Assembly (NCBI RefSeq): GCF_040605635.1
Contig: NZ_JBEXDG010000051.1
Coordinates: 1 to 64,000 of the forward strand
Origin: Dactylosporangium sp040605635
GTDB taxonomy: Bacteria; Actinomycetota; Actinomycetes; Mycobacteriales; Micromonosporaceae
Direction of reading: 5' to 3'
Length of the DNA: 64,000 bases
The stretch's first letter is position 1; every line of letters starts with the position of its first letter. The notes under the pieces are model-generated. The model ran no database searches. It was not told the DNA's origin and saw only the letters and a list, made by a program, of their open reading frames with translations. Both the position numbers and the translations under genes were made by a program. Shown piece after piece: positions 30,149 through 38,005 of the stretch.

Positions 30149-33100
30149 TTACGGCGGTGGCAGGGCCGCGAGCGCCGCCCGGACCTCGTGCCGTTCCGGG
30201 GTGCCCATCGCCTCGAACAGGTCCAGGGCGGCGGTGAGCCGGTCCCGGGCGAGCCGCGGGTCGGTGCTGCACAGGCCGAGACCCCGGTAGGCGCGGGCCT
30301 GCTCGTAGCGGTGCTGGATGCGCATCGCCCGTTCCAGGACCCGCGCGTGGACGAGTTTGCCCTCCTCGATGCGGCCGAGGGTGCGCAGGGCCTCGCCGTA
30401 GGTGTTGCCGGACAGGCACGCGGCGGTCGGGTCGAGGTGCTGCCCGTCGTCGTACGCGGTCCGCAGCAGCTCCAGGCCCTCCTCGACGTCGCCGAGCGCG
30501 ACGAGGGACGCGCCGATGCCGCTGCGGGCCTCGATCTCCGCGCCGGGGCCGGCGTCGTCGCCGAGCTGCCGGCGCGCCCACGACAGGAGCCGGACCGCGT
30601 GCCGGTGCTGGCCGAGCCGGGCGCGGGCGGCGCCGAGCTCGACGGCGCCGACGGCGCTGGACCACGTGATCCGGTTGGCGCGGCCGTACGCGACGATCCG
30701 CTGCGCGACGAGGACCGACTCGTCGAAGCGGCCCAGCGCCCGCAGGAGCCCGGCGAGGGCGGTCCACTGGACGCTGACCTGCCACCGGTCGTCGCCGGCG
30801 TGCAGGGACCGTTGCGTCAGGGTGAGCGCCTCGTGGAAGCGGCCGACGTTGAGGTACACGAACGCGAGGTTCGACTCGGCGCGGACCCCCCACCGTGGGT
30901 GCCCGACGAGGAGTCGCAGGTGGTCGGCGGCGGCGTTGAGGTCGCCGCCGCGGGCGTGCGCGGACGCGAGGTAGTTGCGGCTCATCGCGGTCAGGTCCGC
31001 GTCGCCGAGGGCCTGCGCGGCGGTGAGGGCGCGGCGGTGCAGGTCGAGGGACACGTCGTTCATCGAGTTGCGGAACAGGTACGCCCACAGGGCGCGGGTG
31101 AGCAGGACCGTGTACCGGTGGGAGCGGAGCCGGTCGGCGAGGTGCGCGACCCCGACGACGTTGACCCATTCCAGGTGCAGCCAGCGGCGGGAGTCGAGCA
31201 TGCCGGTGAACGCCGGGATGTGCGGGCCGACGTCGGTGAAGTCGACCGGGTCCCGGTCCCGGTTGTTCTCCCACACTTTTGTCGCCGCGGCGGTGGCGTG
31301 CAGGTAGAAGTCGAACATCCGCACCGTCGCCGGGTCCCGTTCGGGGTCGGTGCCGGCGAGGTGGGCGGCGTATTCGCGGAGCAGGTCGTGGAACCGGAAC
31401 CGGCCGGCGACGGGTTCGTTGAGCAGGTGCGCGTCGACGAGCTGGGCGAGGAGGTCGTCGGTGTCGCCGGACGCGTCGAGGGCGGCGGCGACCCGCAGGG
31501 ACAGTTCCCCGGCGGGGTGGACGCCGAGGAGCCGGAACAGTCGCTGCGCCGGCGGTGGCAGCTGCCGGTAGGACAGTTCGAACGCGGCGTGCGGGGACCG
31601 GCCGTCGACGTTGAGGTCGACGGGTGCCGGGTGGGCGCGGCGGAGCCGGTCGGCGAGGTCGGCGACCGTCCACGACGGGCGGTGCGCCAGCCTGGCGGCG
31701 GCGAGCCGCAACGCGAGCGGCAGGTAGCCGCACAGGTCGGCGACCTGCGCGGTCGCGGCCGGGTCGGCGACGGCGCGGGCGCCGACGACGGCGGTGATCA
31801 GGCGGCGGGCTTCGGCCGGGGAGAGGACGTCGAGGGAGACGGGGTGGACGGCGTCGAGGCCGGCGATGCGGCGGCGGCTGGTGACGATGACGAGGCTCGC
31901 CGACGCGCCCGGCAGCAGCGGCTGGACCTGCGCGGTGTCGGCGGCGTTGTCGAGGACGACGAGGACCCGCCGGTCGGCGAGTTCGCTGCGCCACCGGGCG
32001 ACGCGTTCGTCGGGGTCGGCGGGGATCCGGGCGGGTTCGACGCCGAGGTGCCCGAGGAGCAGGCCGAGCGCGTCGTGGGGGAGCAGCGGCGGCCGGTCGC
32101 TGTGGGCGCGCAGGTCGAGGAACAGCCGGCCGTCCGGGTAGCTGCCGGCGACGCGGTGCGCGACGTGGACGGCGAGGCTGGTCTTGCCGACCCCGGCCAT
32201 CCCGTCGACACACACGACGACCGGCATCCCAGTGCCGGTGCCGGTGCTGGTGCCGGTGCTGGTGGGGGTGGGGGTGCTGGTGGCGACGAGTTCGGCGATC
32301 AGGTCGTCGCGGCCGGCGTGGTCGGCGACCTCACGGGGCAGCGTCCACGGCCGCACCGGCGTCCGCGCCGGCCGCGCCGGCCGCGCCGCCGCGGCGATGC
32401 CGGCGGCCGGGAGGCCGTTCGGTGGGGTGGACGCGTCCGGGTTCGGTTGCAGGAGGTCGTGGTGGAGCCGCCGCAGCCGGTCGCTGGGCGTGAGACCCAG
32501 GTCGTCGTCGAGGGCGCGGGCGAGGCGCCGGTACACGGCCAGCGCGTCAGCGGTCCGGCCGGCCCTCGTCAGCGCCGTCATCAGCTGCCCCGTCAGCCGC
32601 TCCCGCAGCGGATACTGCTCCACGAGGGCGGTGAGCTGCCCGATCAGTTCCGTGTGCAGGCCGAGGCGCAGCTCGACGTCGACGCAGTCCTCCAGGGCGG
32701 TGTCGCGGCGCTCCTCGAACGCGACCGCGTGCGCCTGCACGGCCGGGCTGTCGACCCCCGCGAGGGCCGGGCCGCGCCACAGGTCCAGGGCGGCGCGGAA
32801 CCGGGTCTGTGCCTGCCTCAGGTCACCGGCCGCGGCGGCGGTACGGGCCGCGGCGACCCCGACGGTGAACGTGACCGTGTCCAGGTCACCGTCGGCGACG
32901 TCGGCGCGGTACCCGCCGGCGTCGGTGCGGATCAGGTCCGGCAGCAGCCTGCGGAGCCGGGACACGCACGTGTGCAGCTGCGCCCGCGCCGTCGCCGGTG
33001 CCGCGTCACCCCAGACGGCGTCGACGAGCCGGGCCACGGACACGACCCGGTTCGGGGCGAGGAGCAGCATCGCGAGGAGGACCCGGTCCCGGGCCGCGGG

Positions 33101-33172
33101 CACCTCGACGGGGCGGCCGTCCGCGCCGACACCGACGTCGACCGCGAGGGGACCCAGCAGCCGGTACCGCAC
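30149..33172 (-). CDS. AfsR/SARP-type regulator with NB-ARC and TPR domains
   Basis: A 1007-residue STAND-type transcription factor. Residues 1-90 are an OmpR-like winged helix (MRYRLLGPLAVDV, TARAQLHTCVSRLRRLLP); 95-245 a bacterial transcriptional activation domain (BTAD); 280-560 an NB-ARC ATPase with P-loop GMAGVGKTS (324-332) and VLVVLDNAADTAQVQPLLPG; and the C-terminal 400 residues TPR-like helices. Just before the P-loop, residues 299-315 are a Thr/Ser/Gly/Pro repeat (TPTPTSTGTSTGTGTG) encoded by a GGTGCC/GGTGCT repeat at 32231-32283. Such proteins activate secondary-metabolite or morphogenesis genes; no biosynthetic cluster is adjacent except the distant siderophore locus. Confidence 0.93.
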   Translation of the reverse strand: MRYRLLGPLAVDVGVGADGRPVEVPAARDRVLLAMLLLAPNRVVSVARLVDAVWGDAAPATARAQLHTCVSRLRRLLPDLIRTDAGGYRADVADGDLDTVTFTVGVAAARTAAAAGDLRQAQTRFRAALDLWRGPALAGVDSPAVQAHAVAFEERRDTALEDCVDVELRLGLHTELIGQLTALVEQYPLRERLTGQLMTALTRAGRTADALAVYRRLARALDDDLGLTPSDRLRRLHHDLLQPNPDASTPPNGLPAAGIAAAARPARPARTPVRPWTLPREVADHAGRDDLIAELVATSTPTPTSTGTSTGTGTGMPVVVCVDGMAGVGKTSLAVHVAHRVAGSYPDGRLFLDLRAHSDRPPLLPHDALGLLLGHLGVEPARIPADPDERVARWRSELADRRVLVVLDNAADTAQVQPLLPGASASLVIVTSRRRIAGLDAVHPVSLDVLSPAEARRLITAVVGARAVADPAATAQVADLCGYLPLALRLAAARLAHRPSWTVADLADRLRRAHPAPVDLNVDGRSPHAAFELSYRQLPPPAQRLFRLLGVHPAGELSLRVAAALDASGDTDDLLAQLVDAHLLNEPVAGRFRFHDLLREYAAHLAGTDPERDPATVRMFDFYLHATAAATKVWENNRDRDPVDFTDVGPHIPAFTGMLDSRRWLHLEWVNVVGVAHLADRLRSHRYTVLLTRALWAYLFRNSMNDVSLDLHRRALTAAQALGDADLTAMSRNYLASAHARGGDLNAAADHLRLLVGHPRWGVRAESNLAFVYLNVGRFHEALTLTQRSLHAGDDRWQVSVQWTALAGLLRALGRFDESVLVAQRIVAYGRANRITWSSAVGAVELGAARARLGQHRHAVRLLSWARRQLGDDAGPGAEIEARSGIGASLVALGDVEEGLELLRTAYDDGQHLDPTAACLSGNTYGEALRTLGRIEEGKLVHARVLERAMRIQHRYEQARAYRGLGLCSTDPRLARDRLTAALDLFEAMGTPERHEVRAALAALPPP

Positions 33173-33187
33173 CAGGCGAACCTACCG

Positions 33188-34621
33188 CTACAGGCGTGCC
33201 GGTGGCGTGTTCCCGGCCTGCTCGATCGCCTTGCGCATCGGCACCGCGAGGAGCGCGACGAACCCGACGACGAAGAACACCAGCAGCGAGATGATCGCGA
33301 CCCGGTACGAGCGGGTCGTGTCGTAGGCGAGACCGAACAGCAGCGGCCCGAGCCAGCTGGTGCCCTTGTCGGAGATCTCGTAGATCCCGAAGTACTCGCC
33401 TTCGCGGCCCTTCGGGATCAGCTGCGAGAACAGCGAGCGTGACAGCGCCTGCGACCCGCCGAGGACGAGCCCGATACCGCCGCCGAGCGCGACGAACAGC
33501 AGCGGCTCCTTCGCCGGCAGGAAGTACGCGATCACGATGATCACCGTCCACAGGACGAGGCTGCCGAGCAGTGTCTTCCACGCGCCGTACCGTTTCGCGA
33601 GCCACCCGAGCAGCAGCGCCCCCGCGAACGCCAGGAACTGGACCATGAGGATCGTCGGGACGAGGACGTCGTCGGACAGCAGGAGCTCTTTCGTCCCGTA
33701 CTGGCTGGCCAGGGCGATCACGGTCTGGATGCCGTCGTTGTAGACGAGGTACGCCACCAGGAAGAACAACGTCAGCGGGTACGCCTTGAGCGACTTCAGG
33801 GTGTGCCACAGCTGCTTGAACCCGTCGGTGAGCCTGTTCACGCCGGCGGGCGGCGGGTCCAGCAGCGGCCGGTTCCGCAGCCGGATCAGCGGGATCGTCG
33901 TGAACCCGGCCCACCACAGGCCGGCGGACACGATGCTGTACCGGGCGACGTCCCCGGTGGTCATGCCCAGGGAGTCCTTCATGAGGACGGCGGCGACGTT
34001 GAGCAGGAGCAGCAGACCACCGCCGAGGTAGCCGAACGCCCACCCGAAGCTCGACACCCGGTCGCGGTCCTCCGCGGAGGAGATCTGCGGCAGGAACGAG
34101 TTGTAGACGACGACGGAGGCGCCGAAGGCGATGTTCGCGATCAGGAACAGCGCCGCGCCGAGGAGGTACCGGTCGCCGGTGAGGAACAGCATCCCCGCCG
34201 TCGCTGCCGCCCCCACGTACGCGAACAGGGCCAGGAGCTGCTTCTTGCGCGGGGACCGGTCCGCGATCGCGCCGACGACCGGCAGGACGAACACGGTCAG
34301 GAACACCGACAGGCTCACCGTGTACGGGAACAGGGCGCCGGGCGCGATGGCGATGCCGAGGGGGTGGATGACGGCGTCGTCGCAGGCGTTGTCGACGCAG
34401 CCGGCGGCCTTCTCCGCGATCGACGTCAGGTACGGGCCGAGGAAGACGGTGACGACGGTCGTGGAGAACGCCGAGTTCGCCCAGTCGTAGAAGTACCAGC
34501 CGACCCGTTCACGTTTCGTGCTGAGCTGCGACCCCCCAGGCCCCCCAGGCCCCCCGGGGCCGTCGGACGGGTCGGCGGTCAGCGGCGTCGCGGGCGTCTC
34601 AGGTGTCTCGGCAGCGGACAC
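33188..34621 (-). CDS. MFS transporter, UMF1/Atg22-like
   Basis: A 477-residue 12-helix transporter. After a Pro/Gly-rich N-terminus (GPGGPGGPGG), the first helix carries GWYFYDWANSAFSTTVVTVFLGPYL, the signature of the Atg22/UMF1 group, followed by DRSPRKKQLL between helices 2 and 3, RDRVSSFGWAFGYLGGG and SLFSQLIPKGREGEYFGIYEISDKGTSW in the second half. This group exports amino acids or other small molecules. It starts eleven bases after the phosphodiesterase gene ends, so the two form an operon. Confidence 0.92.
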   Translation of the reverse strand: MSAAETPETPATPLTADPSDGPGGPGGPGGSQLSTKRERVGWYFYDWANSAFSTTVVTVFLGPYLTSIAEKAAGCVDNACDDAVIHPLGIAIAPGALFPYTVSLSVFLTVFVLPVVGAIADRSPRKKQLLALFAYVGAAATAGMLFLTGDRYLLGAALFLIANIAFGASVVVYNSFLPQISSAEDRDRVSSFGWAFGYLGGGLLLLLNVAAVLMKDSLGMTTGDVARYSIVSAGLWWAGFTTIPLIRLRNRPLLDPPPAGVNRLTDGFKQLWHTLKSLKAYPLTLFFLVAYLVYNDGIQTVIALASQYGTKELLLSDDVLVPTILMVQFLAFAGALLLGWLAKRYGAWKTLLGSLVLWTVIIVIAYFLPAKEPLLFVALGGGIGLVLGGSQALSRSLFSQLIPKGREGEYFGIYEISDKGTSWLGPLLFGLAYDTTRSYRVAIISLLVFFVVGFVALLAVPMRKAIEQAGNTPPARL

Positions 34622-34632
34622 GGCGGCCTCTC

Positions 34633-35394
34633 CTAGGCGGGGCTGGGCCAGATGCCGCGGCGCTGGTACACGTCGCGGAGCACCTCGATGTGATCGGTCA
34701 TGATGCCATCAACACCGAGGTCCAGGAAGTGCCCGATCTGGGTGGCGTCGTCGATCGTCCACAGGTGCACCTGCAACCCGAGGCGGTGCGCGTAGTCGAT
34801 GAACCGGCGCCCGGCGAGGGTGATCCGCCCGTACCTGGGCGGGATCTGCACGGCGACGACACTCCCGGCGAGTTTCACCGGCCGGCCGGTCAGCGACCCG
34901 GTGTACAGGGCGGTCACCTCCCGCATCCCGACCGACGTCGCCACCGCCGGGCCCGCCTCCGCGCGGATGCGGCGCAGGCGCGCGGAGGAGAACGACGCGA
35001 GCAGGACCCGGTCCTGCGCGCCGGCGCGGCGCACGGCGTCGAGGGTCGGGGTGACCGCCGCGTCGGTCTTGCAGTCGATGTTGAACCGGACCTGCGGCCA
35101 CGCGTCGAGGACCTCGTCGAGGCGGGGTACCGCCGCCGCGCCCCCGACCCGCAGGGTCCGCAGGTCGGCCCAGCGGACGTCGGTCATCCGGCCGGGCCGG
35201 CCGAGGAGCCGGTGCAGGGTGTCGTCGTGGAACACGACCGCGACACCGTCGGCGGTCGCGTGCGTGTCGGTCTCGATGTACCGGTAGCCGAGGTCGACCG
35301 CGCGGGCGAACGCCGCTGTCGTGTTCTCGTCACCGGCCGCGGCGCCGCCACGGTGCGCGAAACCGAGCGGTCCAGGCAGGTCAAGATAGGCCAC
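34633..35394 (-). CDS. Glycerophosphodiester phosphodiesterase
   Basis: A 253-residue TIM-barrel hydrolase releasing glycerol 3-phosphate from phospholipid head-group diesters. FAHRGGAAAGDENTTAAF (catalytic His and the HR-x-x...ENT motif), YIETDTHATADGVAVVFHDDTLHRL (metal-binding Glu-x-Asp and catalytic His) and NIDCK are all present, as is the C-terminal VHLWTIDD. GTG start at 35394. No signal peptide, so it is cytoplasmic. Divergent from the Hsp70-like gene, with an inverted repeat between them. Confidence 0.93.
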   Translation of the reverse strand: MAYLDLPGPLGFAHRGGAAAGDENTTAAFARAVDLGYRYIETDTHATADGVAVVFHDDTLHRLLGRPGRMTDVRWADLRTLRVGGAAAVPRLDEVLDAWPQVRFNIDCKTDAAVTPTLDAVRRAGAQDRVLLASFSSARLRRIRAEAGPAVATSVGMREVTALYTGSLTGRPVKLAGSVVAVQIPPRYGRITLAGRRFIDYAHRLGLQVHLWTIDDATQIGHFLDLGVDGIMTDHIEVLRDVYQRRGIWPSPA

Positions 35395-35428
35395 GGCGAC
35401 AGTATGTCGTGATCTTCTGCTGCGGTTG

Positions 35429-35445
35429 GGTAACGGCGGGTTACC
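35429..35445. promoter_or_regulatory. Inverted repeat between phosphodiesterase and Hsp70-like genes
   Basis: GGTAAC-GGCGG-GTTACC is a perfect 6-5-6 repeat in the 137-base divergent promoter region, 35 bases from the phosphodiesterase start and 86 from the Hsp70-like start. It is a likely operator for either gene; the regulator is unknown. Confidence 0.45.
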
Positions 35446-35531
35446 TGTGGCTGGCGTGAAGCCGACATCGGGCTGTCTCAGGGCTTGCCGGGCGACGCAA
35501 GGTGTGGATCGGCAAAGGTAGGGTGACGCAC

Positions 35532-37109
35532 ATGCGCGTGCTCGGCATCGACTTCGGCACGTCGAACACGGTCGCGATGATCCGGACCCCGGATTCACGG
35601 ATGCGGCCGCTGCTGTTCGACGGTTCTCCTTTGCTGCCCTCAGCCCTGTACTTCAACACCGACGGGAAGGTCCTCGTCGGCCGGGACGCCGAGCGTAACG
35701 CGCGGCTCGACCCGGCCCGCTTCGAGCCGAACCCGAAACGTCGCATCGACGACGGGGAGGTGTTCATCGGTGACCACCCGCTGCCGGTCCCGCGACTGTT
35801 CGCGCACGTGCTGTCACTGGTGAACACCGAGGCGCGGCGGCAGCTCGGCGCGGCCCCCGACGAGGTGCGGCTCACCCACCCCGCGCGGTGGGGTGAGCGG
35901 CGCCGGTCGCTGCTCATCGAAGCGACCCGCATCTCCGGGCTCGGCACGCCACGGCTGATCGCCGAACCCGTCGGTGCCGCGTCGTACTTCACCGCCGTCC
36001 TCGGCTCCGCGGTGCCGGTCGGGCGGAGCCTCGCCATCTACGACCTCGGCGGCGGCACGTTCGACGCGACCGTCGTGCGGCGCACCCAGTCCGGGTTCGA
36101 GGTCCTCGCCGAGGACGGCCTCGCCGACGTCGGCGGCCTCGACTTCGACCACGCGATCGTCGAGCACCTCGGCAAGGTGTATTCGGAGAGCCACGCGGAG
36201 AAGTGGTCGTCGATCGCGAACCCGCCGGACGCGAACGCCCGCCGGCAGCGGCGGCTGCTGTACGAGGACGTCCGCGGCGCGAAGGAGATGCTGTCGAGGA
36301 CCGCGTCGACCGACATCCACCTGCCGTCGCTGGAGGTCGACGCGCACCTGACGCGGGAAGAGCTGGAGACGCTCGTCAAGCCGTACCTGGAGCGGACCGT
36401 GTCGTGTCTGCGCCGGGCGATCGATTCGGCGCGGCTGCAGCCGAAGGACCTCGTCGGGATCTTCCTCGTCGGTGGGTCGTCCCGGATCCCGCTCGCCGCG
36501 CATCTGATCCACACGGAGCTCGGGGTGGCACCGACGACCCTGGAGCAGCCGGAGACCGTCGTCGTGGAGGGTGCCCTGTGCATCGGCGCGCCGTCGGCGC
36601 CGGCCCGCGCGTCGGGGATGCCGCGGACCGTCACCCCACCGCCGATGCAGCAGCCGCAGCAGCGGCCGGTGTCGGCGGTGCCGGTGTCCCCGGCGATGAA
36701 CCGGCCACCGATGCAGCAGCCGGTCCAGCAGCCGCCGATGCAGCAGCAGCGGCCGCCGGTGCAGCTGGTGCGGCAGCAGCCGCCGATGCAGCAGACACCG
36801 CCGCCGGTGCAGCTGGTCCGGCAGCCGCCACCGGTCCAGCAGCAGCCGCCCGTGCAGCTCGTCCGGCAGCCGCCGCCCGTCCAGCAGCAGCCGGTGCAGC
36901 AGCCGTACCGTCCGCCGGTGTCGCCGGCGCCGGTGCAGCAGCCGGCCCGGCCGGGCCCGTTCCCGCCGCAGGTGACCCGCCCCGCGCCGCAACCCGCCCC
37001 GCAGCAGGCGGCGGACGAGGGCGAGCGGAACTGGGTCGCCGTCATCGTCGTCGTGCTGGTCCTCGTCGCGGTCCTGTTCGTGATCCTGCTGATGACCGCG
37101 TTCAACTAG
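35532..37109 (+). CDS. Tail-anchored Hsp70-like ATPase without substrate-binding domain
   Basis: A 525-residue protein. Residues 1-355 are an Hsp70 ATPase: phosphate-1 GIDFGTSNT (5-13), connect region, phosphate-2 DLGGGTFD (171-178) and adenosine motif LVGGSSRIP (312-320). Instead of a peptide-binding domain there is a Pro/Gln-rich linker (about 365-495) made of repeats such as PPVQLVRQ and PPMQQ, then one C-terminal membrane helix (501-523, VAVIVVVLVLVAVLFVILL) with a three-residue tail, so the ATPase faces the cytoplasm. I start at the ATG at 35532; a GTG nine bases earlier is possible. It converges on the ini-like operon, which encodes a GrpE-like factor. Confidence 0.92.
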   Translation: MRVLGIDFGTSNTVAMIRTPDSRMRPLLFDGSPLLPSALYFNTDGKVLVGRDAERNARLDPARFEPNPKRRIDDGEVFIGDHPLPVPRLFAHVLSLVNTEARRQLGAAPDEVRLTHPARWGERRRSLLIEATRISGLGTPRLIAEPVGAASYFTAVLGSAVPVGRSLAIYDLGGGTFDATVVRRTQSGFEVLAEDGLADVGGLDFDHAIVEHLGKVYSESHAEKWSSIANPPDANARRQRRLLYEDVRGAKEMLSRTASTDIHLPSLEVDAHLTREELETLVKPYLERTVSCLRRAIDSARLQPKDLVGIFLVGGSSRIPLAAHLIHTELGVAPTTLEQPETVVVEGALCIGAPSAPARASGMPRTVTPPPMQQPQQRPVSAVPVSPAMNRPPMQQPVQQPPMQQQRPPVQLVRQQPPMQQTPPPVQLVRQPPPVQQQPPVQLVRQPPPVQQQPVQQPYRPPVSPAPVQQPARPGPFPPQVTRPAPQPAPQQAADEGERNWVAVIVVVLVLVAVLFVILLMTAFN

Positions 37110-37135
37110 CCCCGCAAAGGCCTGGGGGATACGGC

Positions 37136-37168
37136 AAAGGCCCGCCACGATGATCGTGGCGGGCCTTT
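37136..37168. terminator. Bidirectional terminator between Hsp70-like gene and ini-like operon
   Basis: A perfect 16-base inverted repeat (AAAGGCCCGCCACGAT and its complement, one-base centre) lies between the two convergent stop codons. The arms end in CCTTT on either strand, giving a short T-run both ways. This is the clearest terminator in the window. Confidence 0.85.
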
Positions 37169-37189
37169 CGCGTGCCGCTGGACGGGGTG

Positions 37190-37993
37190 TTACGTGTGCG
37201 GGGCCCAGTAGCCGGCGAGGGAGCTCGTCGCCGGGTCGTCGGAGCTCAGCAGGGTGCTCCACGGGTCCGCGCCGAGCGGCACCTCGACACCGTCGTACCC
37301 GGCGAGGTCCGCGGGGTTCGCCGGGTCGGTGTGCACTGCGGGGTCGTACGCGGCGGACAGCGGCTGATCGGTGTGGTCGGGGCCGCCGAGGACGTCGGCG
37401 TCGCTCCACGGGAACCCGTCGACGGGCTCCGGGGGGCCGTCGAGGTGCAGCTCCTCCGGGAACGTCGGGTCCGGCCAGCCGTCGGCGTCGCCGTGCAGGT
37501 CCGGGTCGCTGCCGTACGGCTCGGCCCCGACGTCCGCCCCGACGTCCGCCCCGACGTCCGCCCCGGTGTCCGTGTCGGTGCCGGTGTCCGTGTCGGTTTC
37601 GGTGTGGTCGGTGAGGGGTTCGAAACCGGCGTGCTGCGCCGGGTCGCCGCCGGCCGTGTCGAACCCGCCGCCGTCCAGACCGTCGTGGCCGTCGGTGTCG
37701 TCGGTGTCGTGGACGGACTGGTCGTAGGCCTCCGCGGCGTGTTCGGTGCCGAGCGGCTCCTCCAGGTCGTCACCGCCGGCGGTGTGCGCATCGCCGCCGT
37801 GGTCGCCGCCGAAGTCGTCGTGCGTCTCGAAGCCGCTGTCACCGCCGTAGGCGTGACCGTCACCGAACCCCTGACCGAATCCCTGGCCGTAGCCGGGGTC
37901 GCCGTGGTGACCGCCGAGGTCGGCGGTGTCCCCGGTGTCCGGTTCCCCATGCGGGTCCGAGCCGGACTCGGACCATTCCCAGTGCCCGTCCAT
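37190..37993 (-). CDS. Highly acidic repeat protein (267 aa), last gene of ini-like operon
   Basis: An Asp/Gly/His/Thr-rich protein with almost no Lys or Arg and no membrane segment. It contains runs such as THT-rich TETDTDTGTDTDTG and GADVGADVGADVGA, the latter encoded by three perfect 12-base repeats at 37525-37560. The C-terminus is slightly more ordered (PLGADPWSTLLSSDDPATSSLAGYW). It starts 12 bases after the IniA-like gene ends. Its place corresponds to IniB, the Gly/Ala-rich protein of mycobacterial iniBAC, but there is no IniB N-terminal domain that I can see. A disordered acidic partner or buffer of the GTPases is a guess. Confidence 0.8.
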   Translation of the reverse strand: MDGHWEWSESGSDPHGEPDTGDTADLGGHHGDPGYGQGFGQGFGDGHAYGGDSGFETHDDFGGDHGGDAHTAGGDDLEEPLGTEHAAEAYDQSVHDTDDTDGHDGLDGGGFDTAGGDPAQHAGFEPLTDHTETDTDTGTDTDTGADVGADVGADVGAEPYGSDPDLHGDADGWPDPTFPEELHLDGPPEPVDGFPWSDADVLGGPDHTDQPLSAAYDPAVHTDPANPADLAGYDGVEVPLGADPWSTLLSSDDPATSSLAGYWAPHT

Positions 37994-38005
37994 GATCCAA
38001 CCCCC

